Shown piece by piece: positions 58,021-64,000 of a DNA stretch of 64,000 nt. This DNA is from Combretum micranthum (Eukaryota; Streptophyta; Magnoliopsida; Myrtales; Combretaceae), in NCBI GenBank assembly GCA_024138025.1, contig JAMXBD010002811.1, forward strand, positions 97,158-161,157. The letters are read 5' to 3'. Numbering within the stretch: position 1 is the first letter of the stretch; every line of letters starts with the position of its first letter. The notes beneath the pieces are model-generated. The model was given only the letters and a program-made list of their open reading frames with translations, was not told the origin of the DNA and did no database searches. The translations under genes and the position numbers were made by a program.

Positions 58021-58414
58021 TAGGGAATTAAGGAAAAAAATAACCATTTAAAAAAAAATAAATCCGCTAGATTAAAAAAAGATCCTAAAAATAAGCAAGT
58101 TGATTTTGTCTCTTGAAGAGACGATGTCATAAGTGGTCAATCTCGTCTTTTTAAAAAACGAGGTTAGTGTATTTTATATTGACTTCGTCTTTTCAGGAGA
58201 CGAGACTGAAGATGACAAATTCAATTTTGTTTTTTCAAGAGACGAGGACAGTGTAAAATATAGTGACCTCGTCTTTTGAAGAGACAAGGTTAGGTACTTA
58301 TGATCTCGTCCTTTTAAAGATGAGGTTAACTTGCCTATTTTTAGAATTATTTTTAAGTTAACGGCATTTTTATAATTTTTTTTTAAAAGCCAATATTAAT
58401 TTCCTTTTTCCCTA
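58021..58414. mobile_element. MULE-derived element made only of terminal hairpin repeats
   Basis: Starts TAGGGAATTAAGGAAAAAAA and ends AATTTCCTTTTTCCCTA, imperfectly inverted. Between them are at least six TCTTTTSAAGAGACGA-type units, including the exact hairpin GTCTCTTGAAGAGAC at 58108-58122 and GTCTTTTGAAGAGAC at about 58272-58286. The inner edges carry the ATTTTTATAATTTTTT phrase of the PMD-MULE ends. It looks like two terminal repeats joined with no interior. It ends 330 bp upstream of the ATG of H-protein gene 2. The target duplication is unclear. Confidence 0.72.
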
Positions 58415-58743
58415 AAAACAGATAAAATATATATTTTAGTTTATGTACAAATACTAAATATTCTCCGGGATGGATAAAGATTTAAAAAATTGAAAGAATT
58501 AAAATAAAAAATGAAAAACCCATAAAACCTCTCCAAAGCCTCTCTTCCTCTTCCGGTCTTCCCCAAACCCAATACACAAACAGCGAAGACAAGACAATGT
58601 CGCTCCCAAGTCCACCACCCTACTGGAGATTCATATAAACATCAAAGAAAACTCGCGACGGTTGTTGTTGTGTGTCTTGTGTTGAGCTACATAAACACAG
58701 ACATTAGTACTCTAAAGCAACAAAAAACAATCAAACGCCGGCC
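58415..58743 (+). promoter_or_regulatory. promoter and 5' UTR region of H-protein gene 2
   Basis: Short region between the MULE-derived element and the ATG. It includes a CT-rich leader (CCTCTCTTCCTCTTCCGGTC at about 58541-58560). Core promoter elements cannot be assigned with confidence; ATAAAATATATATTT at about 58423-58437 is a possible TATA region. Confidence 0.35.
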
Positions 58744-61250
58744 ATGGCTTCAAAATTTTTTTGGTGGTTATCAAGAGACCTCAGGATCGACCTCTTCAAG
58801 GCCCAACGAGTTCCCTATACTGGTATTTATACATTCCCATACTCATACTCATGGTTATAGTCCTTTTCTTCATTCATTTATTCCTTCCTTTTGTGTTTTG
58901 TAATTACGTGATATATGTATTGTTCAATCCAATTCATTAATGTGATGATATGATAGCCGAGTGTTGCAAAAGATCCGTTTTTTATTAATGGGGTTCGAAT
59001 GTTTCTTGAATTTTATTCCTCTTGCACAGTTCAAGAAAAGTCGTGGGTTTCGTGTGTTGTTTTTAACTAGTGCCATGTTCGGTTTCATCTAGATGGAATG
59101 TACTTGCTATTCACGATTTTAGTTGTCAATCATCATTATGAGCAGAGCAGTGCTGCCAAGACCAAATAGAATTGTTGCCTGTTGGGCAAATGTTACATTT
59201 GTTAGTTGCACTTTTCCTGTTTGTCTAAATAACTAAGTGACGATTCACTACCTATAAGCCCTCATCTTCAATTATAAAAATGGGTAAATTTTAGATAACT
59301 AATTTGTAAAATTTGGCGGTTCAGTAGTTAATTTTAAAAATGGGCAAAGTGCCAAATTAACACGTTCAAACTTCAGTTAGTTAGTTGTAAAAAATAGTCA
59401 AGGTTCAAATATCAAATGTCACAATTATTCTATCATTGTTTCGGTATTAGGTGGACATGCATATTTCGACCAATTTGTGTCAGAATCTCTAGTTATATAG
59501 CGTTGTCATTAAGTTAGATCAATAACAAAGCTTGAGCTTGCCAAGGCCTTATAGCTTAGTTGTCACGAACACGCCGTTTCAGAGGAACTGTATAGATATA
59601 AATCTCGTCTTATTCCCACACGGTGACGTTGGTATGATGTATTCTGTTTCTCCATTGCACTCTTTTAGCAAACCATAACTTTTTAACGCCTTAAGTATGT
59701 TATAGCATTTTTCAATCTGTTTCACTTCATAAAAGTTTTTGTTCTTTCAGTTGGATTGATATGAATAGATAAATTGCAAAATTTGATTGTTGGAGGACAC
59801 CATTTTTGAGCTATCAACCGGAATGTTTTTCCACATCATCTTGTCCTTTATTTTACGAAATTAGATTTCCTCCATGGAGATATCATGTTATCTATCAAGT
59901 ATACAAGTCACAATAAGATGCAGAGATTTAAAGGAAAAGGGGTGCTTTTTTTTCCCATATTGCTGCTGAAGAACGAAAAACATTTATGCATTTTGAATCT
60001 TAATAAACACTTCAAATTTATAACTTTGGAGAACAAGCTGTTTTCACTTCTTAAATAGTTTATTTCTTTTCATTCCTGCACATTGTTAATACTACTCTGG
60101 GAAGTTCCTGGGTCAGGCCGTGGTGACTTTAGTCTTGGTCAGATATCCTTATTGTTTATTCAATGGGATTAAAAGCTTAATGATTGTGCTTTCTTTGTGT
60201 GATAGTTCTCAAAGACCTGAAGTATACTTACATGCACGAGTGGGCCAAAGTTCATGATAATCACGCAACTATTGGTATTACTGATAATATGCAAGACTAT
60301 CTGGGTAAAATTGTCTTTGTTGACTTACCGGAGGTTGGTACTATTGTGACACAAGGGAACAGTTTTGGAGCCGTTGAGAGTGTGAGGGCCACACATGATG
60401 TACAGTCACCTGTTTCTGGGAAAGTTATCAAAGTTAATGAAGAACTTGACGATTTTCCTCGACTAGTAAGTGGTCATTCTATCTCATCTCGTAATGTGTG
60501 ATGATTTGATTGGTCTTTCTTTGATGTGCTTTTAGCTGTTCCTCCAGTTTAATCTGCAGCAACAATGGGAATTTGGCATTTTATTTCTTGTACTCGCTGT
60601 CACTCACGTAGTACAAGACAAGATTCGGAATCACATGGGATATCTGTCATTGCAGTGTCATTCTTATCTCGGACTTTTCTCTTAGGTTAAGCTTGATTTA
60701 ACCTATTGGCTGATGAGTCATGGGGACATGCTTTGTCTAGGTGGCGTAGCAGTATGCTAGATGTTGCACAAAATTGTAAATGTGGAGTTAATATTGCTGG
60801 AATTCTTGTAGGGAATCAATGAAGTGGAGCTCTTTCCTCAGTTTGTTGCATTCATCACTGGGATAAAATCTGATTTATCTGTTTCTTCATCTGGGAATAT
60901 TAATATTTCTTATGCATGTTTGTGAAATTTCTCTTTTTTGCATTATGAAATTTGATGCATCCTATTTTTGAGCTCAAATTCTATTTTGAGAAATTAGGAT
61001 TGTAGATTTTTCTGGGAAAAAATATTATAAAAAAAGGGAAACCTAAATCAGTGTGTTCGTTTTTTATGATTTCTGTTTTGTGACATCCTTAAATAGCACC
61101 ATGTTTCGTCTAATGTGGTTACAGGTAAATAAAAGTCCGTATGACGAAGGATGGCTTATAAAAGTAGAAATGAGTAATACAGCTGAGTTGAAGAACCTAA
61201 TGGATTCCGACGAGTACTCCAAATACTGTGGGGAAGATGCAAAACATTGA
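58744..61250 (+). CDS. H-protein paralogue lacking the lipoylation lysine (gene 2)
   Basis: A tandem duplicate of gene 1 with the same three-exon structure: 58744-58822, 60206-60465 and 61125-61250, all with GT-AG introns, in phase, 154 residues, no stop. The core is clearly H protein ([38 protein letters not shown]). However, the motif ESVKAT has become ESVRAT: codon 60385-60387 is AGG, where gene 1 has AAG. Without that lysine the protein cannot carry lipoate, so it should not work in glycine cleavage. Other drift: PGL at the exon 2 end is [12 protein letters not shown] is NKSPYDEGW, and the presequence (MASKFFWWLSRDLRIDLFK) has lost several residues and gained acidic ones. Either early pseudogenisation or a non-lipoylated role; the open frame leaves both possible. 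Confidence 0.88.
59215..59430. repeat. fold-back repeat family F in intron 1 of gene 2
   Basis: Phrases ATGGGTAAATTTTAGATAAC, AATTTTAAAAATGGGCAAAG and TTAGTTAGTTGTAAAAAATA match the family seen at 18217-18460 and 28860-29150. Absent from intron 1 of gene 1, so it was inserted after the duplication. Confidence 0.5.
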
Positions 61251-61643
61251 GTAAAACCTGGCGATGTAAAATCGAACCCATTTCCATGGAGCTTGAGGCA
61301 GTGTATGAGTATGTAATAGTATCGGCATGCTGACGTGGGCAACAACAAAACCTTTCTTTATGGACATGGCCATCTTGCGTCCCAAATTTCTATTCTCTGC
61401 TTTCTACAGATGAATTGCTAATCAATTTTGTTTAATAAATTTCAGTGATCATTTTGTCTTGTAAATTCATTTAGTCCTTTATGCAAATTTATGACTTGGC
61501 TAAATTGCTGGTTTCCATGCCTGGAAATATAACTGAATGGATGCAGAAGCATCGGGATTTCTTCTTTGCAACCTCTGGATCATTTGTGTTTGTGTTATGT
61601 TTTCATAAGATATAACCTATGCAAGAAAATACTTTTGACTTGT
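61251..61643. other. 3' UTR and flank of H-protein gene 2
   Basis: Aligns with 49925-50329 downstream of gene 1. Possible poly-A signal AATAAA at about 61434-61439 (GTTTAATAAATTTCAGTG); gene 1 has AAATAAATTTCAATG at the matching place. Confidence 0.55.
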
Positions 61644-61690
61644 GTAAATTCAAGTCCATATGAGGATGAGTGGATTACAAAAGTAAAAGG
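61644..61690 (+). pseudogene. exon-3 echo downstream of H-protein gene 2
   Basis: GTAAATTCAAGTCCATATGA then GGATGAGTGGATTACAAAAG copies the start of exon 3 ([14 protein letters not shown]) about 400 bp after the stop. It is closer to gene 1's exon 3 (SSPYED) than gene 2's own exon 3 is (KSPYDE). It is followed by GGTGGC-rich sequence, as in the echo after gene 1. Confidence 0.75.
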
Positions 61691-63850
61691 AGGTGGCTAT
61701 GGTGGTGATGAGATGATGGTTGGAAATAAGTATAAGCTTGGGATTTATTTAGTACCATAAAAAGAATCTTGTCCAATACACACATTATTCTATCAACCAA
61801 ATATGGTATAATAGGTTTTGTCTCATTCAAAAATTCAGAAAGTCATAAAACTAGTATCTCGTGAAAATGAAAAATCAGCTAGAGTTTGTTACCATTCATG
61901 ACTGAAAGCATTTTTGTTATTGTTGTTTGTTTAGGGACAAATATATAGGAGGGAATGAGGTGCATGTTCATGAAGTTATCTTTATCCATATTTTAAACAG
62001 AAAAATTATATGAGAAATCATTAATGTTTCGGGTTGAGTTTGTGAGGGTTAAACAAAGGGATAAACATGTAGGTAAGTGAGTCAAATAAGGTATGGTTGC
62101 TAATTTTGTTTGTTTTCTCCCTTAAATATCATGTGCAATGCACCTAGTTTTCTTCTTCCTTCTCATAACTCTCTCTCTATAAACTCACTCACTTGGCTGA
62201 AAAAGAAGAAGAGCAACAATGGAATTTCTTTCTAATGGGGATAATCGTCTTCCTCGTAACTTTTCACTCTCTTTTTTTCTAAACTCGCAGAGTTATCTCC
62301 ATTTTCATCATCTCATGAATACCAGTTGAACTCCACCATCTTTGTCACTGCAAACCAAAAACCACAACTCCATCACCCATTAAGCACCAAAACAACCCAA
62401 ACCAAATAACTCACATTCACTGAATCACCTTCAACCTCCATCACTGAACCACTAGCCACACGTGCAACTTGAACATGGTAGCCATATCCACTTTCATCTC
62501 CATCCACAGTCATTGAAAGCAAGCTAAACCACCTTTAACTCACACCATAACATTAGCTATGTATATAGATAGAGAAATTAGCAAAAGAAGAAGATGAAGT
62601 TAGAGAGAGGTTAGACGAAGAGAAATTTTGAAGAGGAAGAAGGAGATCATATGCATTACACGTGACATTTGATGGAGAAAATGAATGGAGTTAGTGATCA
62701 AATCTTATTTGACTTAATTAAATGTTTGTTCGTTTTTTTGTTTTTCAACCTTCACAAATATTGATGTCTTAAAGGAATTTAACCATCAATGTTAATGCTT
62801 TCCCAAGTAATTTTTCCTATTTTAAACAAATCAAAATTAATGATCAAAGTTTTAGTAATATTTTAAATAAGTCAAATAATGTATGAATTTATTTACCCAA
62901 CAAATACATCATAATAAGTGAAAGTGTTGATATAAAAAAGGCTTTGTAGATTGATTTGTCTAATTTAAGCGAAAGGTCTAATGAAATCAATCAAGCCATG
63001 CTCAAACTCGACCTTATACAAACAAATCAAAGAAACATGCTTTTAAATAAGGAAAGCTAAAGTTAAAAAAAGTTACCCCACTAGAATTTTTATTTTCAAA
63101 TTAGAGATTCTAGTGAAAATTCCAAAGGTAAGGGCATAATAACCTATTAAAAAGTTATTTAGAACTTATATGAGAAATGACAATTCTAAAAGGAAGGGTC
63201 TAATAAGCTATGCTCTAACTCTACGTTCTCTTCCACCATGCACTATAAAAGTGAGACAAATAGATATATTTTTAAAATGTCATGGCCTATGTCATGCGGG
63301 GGGAGGGGAGGTGGGTTGGGTGGGTTGTGATTGAATTGATTATAATAAAAAAAACTGAAATTTTAAGCCTTTAAAATTAAAATCCCCTTTTAGTTAAACA
63401 ATTGAAAACAAGATTACAATTAAAATAAAATTGAAAATGCAGTTAGTAAAAAGAGTAGGGAAAGAGAATCAGACAGCGATGTATAATGGTTCTACCTGTG
63501 TGTTAGCCCACTCTTCCAGCTCCATGTTGGGGACCTGATTGTCTTTATCGATTGTGTTTTACTATATTAAACTAAATCGATAGTACAATTAAGCCAATAA
63601 CTTGGCAAATCTCTCTACTAAGTCCCCTAGTTTCTATACTAAGCTAATCACTCAACTACAGTGATTTACATCTCTCAACCACTTCTCAAAGAAGAAAAAC
63701 AATCAAAGAGAAGAAAATATAAAGTTCCTCTTCAATTAAGAACGAAAAATAACAAGAGAAATAAGAGTTTGCTTTTTGCGTTAGAGAGAGTTTGCTATTG
63801 TAGTTGTTAGTTCTTGTCTTCTTAAAAAAACCATCTGTGCTTCCTTTCTT

Positions 63851-63888
<38 letters not shown>

Positions 63889-64000
63889 CTTGTTGAATCA
63901 ATTTTGAAATCAACGGCTGGATTATCAAAATGTGCGAGATATTTCTTTTGATTCGAATAAAGGATAATGTTGATAAATATTCGCACACTTCTCTTGTTTT
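61691..64000. other. AT-rich intergenic region, no gene identified
   Basis: The duplicated segment ends at about 62.0 kb. Beyond it I see no coding frame. The ATG at 62220 opens a short serine/phenylalanine-rich frame of about 37 codons with no family resemblance. CT-rich (62150-62200) and GA-rich (62560-62650) tracts are present. A G-rich stretch lies at 63297-63330 and a TA run at about 63856-63884. Sequence at 63480-63720 (GGTTCTACCTGTGTGTTAGC) has the look of a transposon fragment, but I cannot assign it. Confidence 0.4.
63856..63884. repeat. (TA)n microsatellite
   Basis: Uninterrupted TA dinucleotide run of about 14 repeats. Similar but shorter runs lie at 9818-9841, 10492-10512 and 29250-29271. 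Confidence 0.9.

Noticed and set aside
62220..62335. Short gene starting at ATG 62220 after a CT-rich leader
   Set aside because: The frame has about 37 codons, is serine/phenylalanine-rich, and shows no domain, splice donor or homologue that I recognise.

Overview
The window is nuclear DNA of a flowering plant, most likely a eudicot. It is AT-rich, with spliced genes using GT-AG introns and recognisable plant-only families (NPH3, a P-class PPR protein, the photorespiratory glycine decarboxylase H protein, plant mobile domain). It also has a dense layer of plant transposons. I cannot name the species. Most of the 64 kb is transposon-derived; intact coding sequence is limited.

Layout. 1-0.7 kb: the 3' end of a BTB/NPH3-family gene on +. 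1.9-2.1 kb: a putative orphan terminal exon on -. 2.64-10.40 kb: an old LTR element (two 1.3 kb LTRs, 4/5 matching target-site duplication) whose interior has no gag-pol and holds two different minisatellite arrays. 10.59-13.95 kb: solo LTR 1 of a second family. 13.95-25.7 kb: AT-rich DNA with a possible Helitron relic, an approximately 110 bp tandem repeat, several fold-back MITEs (one with a clean duplication), and a frameshifted remnant of a small membrane-protein gene on -. 25.67-28.45 kb: solo LTR 2, with a perfect 5 bp duplication, sitting inside a fold-back repeat. 30.2-35.5 kb: a seven-exon PPR gene resembling Arabidopsis At2g35130, with an intact 3' half and a frameshifted 5' half.

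36.6-47.2 kb: a Mutator-like element (MULE) on - that carries both a MURA transposase relic and a plant-mobile-domain (PMD) relic; solo LTR 3 (41.90-45.31 kb) splits the MURA frame. 47.8-49.9 kb: an intact three-exon gene for mitochondrial glycine cleavage H protein. 54.0-57.8 kb: a second, internally deleted PMD-MULE on +, itself hit by two MITEs. 58.7-61.3 kb: a tandem duplicate of the H-protein gene with an open frame, but with arginine in place of the lysine that carries lipoate. 61.3-64 kb: repeats and simple sequence only.

How it fits together. In Arabidopsis, as I recall, the H-protein gene At2g35120 is next to the PPR gene At2g35130. Here the same two genes are 12.3 kb apart, and almost all of that distance is the PMD-MULE and its nested solo LTR. 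The window is therefore best read as an old microsyntenic gene pair spread apart by transposons, with a local H-protein duplication that has lost its defining residue. I see no operon-like, CRISPR, rRNA or tRNA features, and nothing that clearly amounts to a new biological system. The most unusual items are the lysine-less H-protein paralogue, the PMD-MULE pair with hairpin-rich termini, and the gene-free LTR element built of minisatellites.
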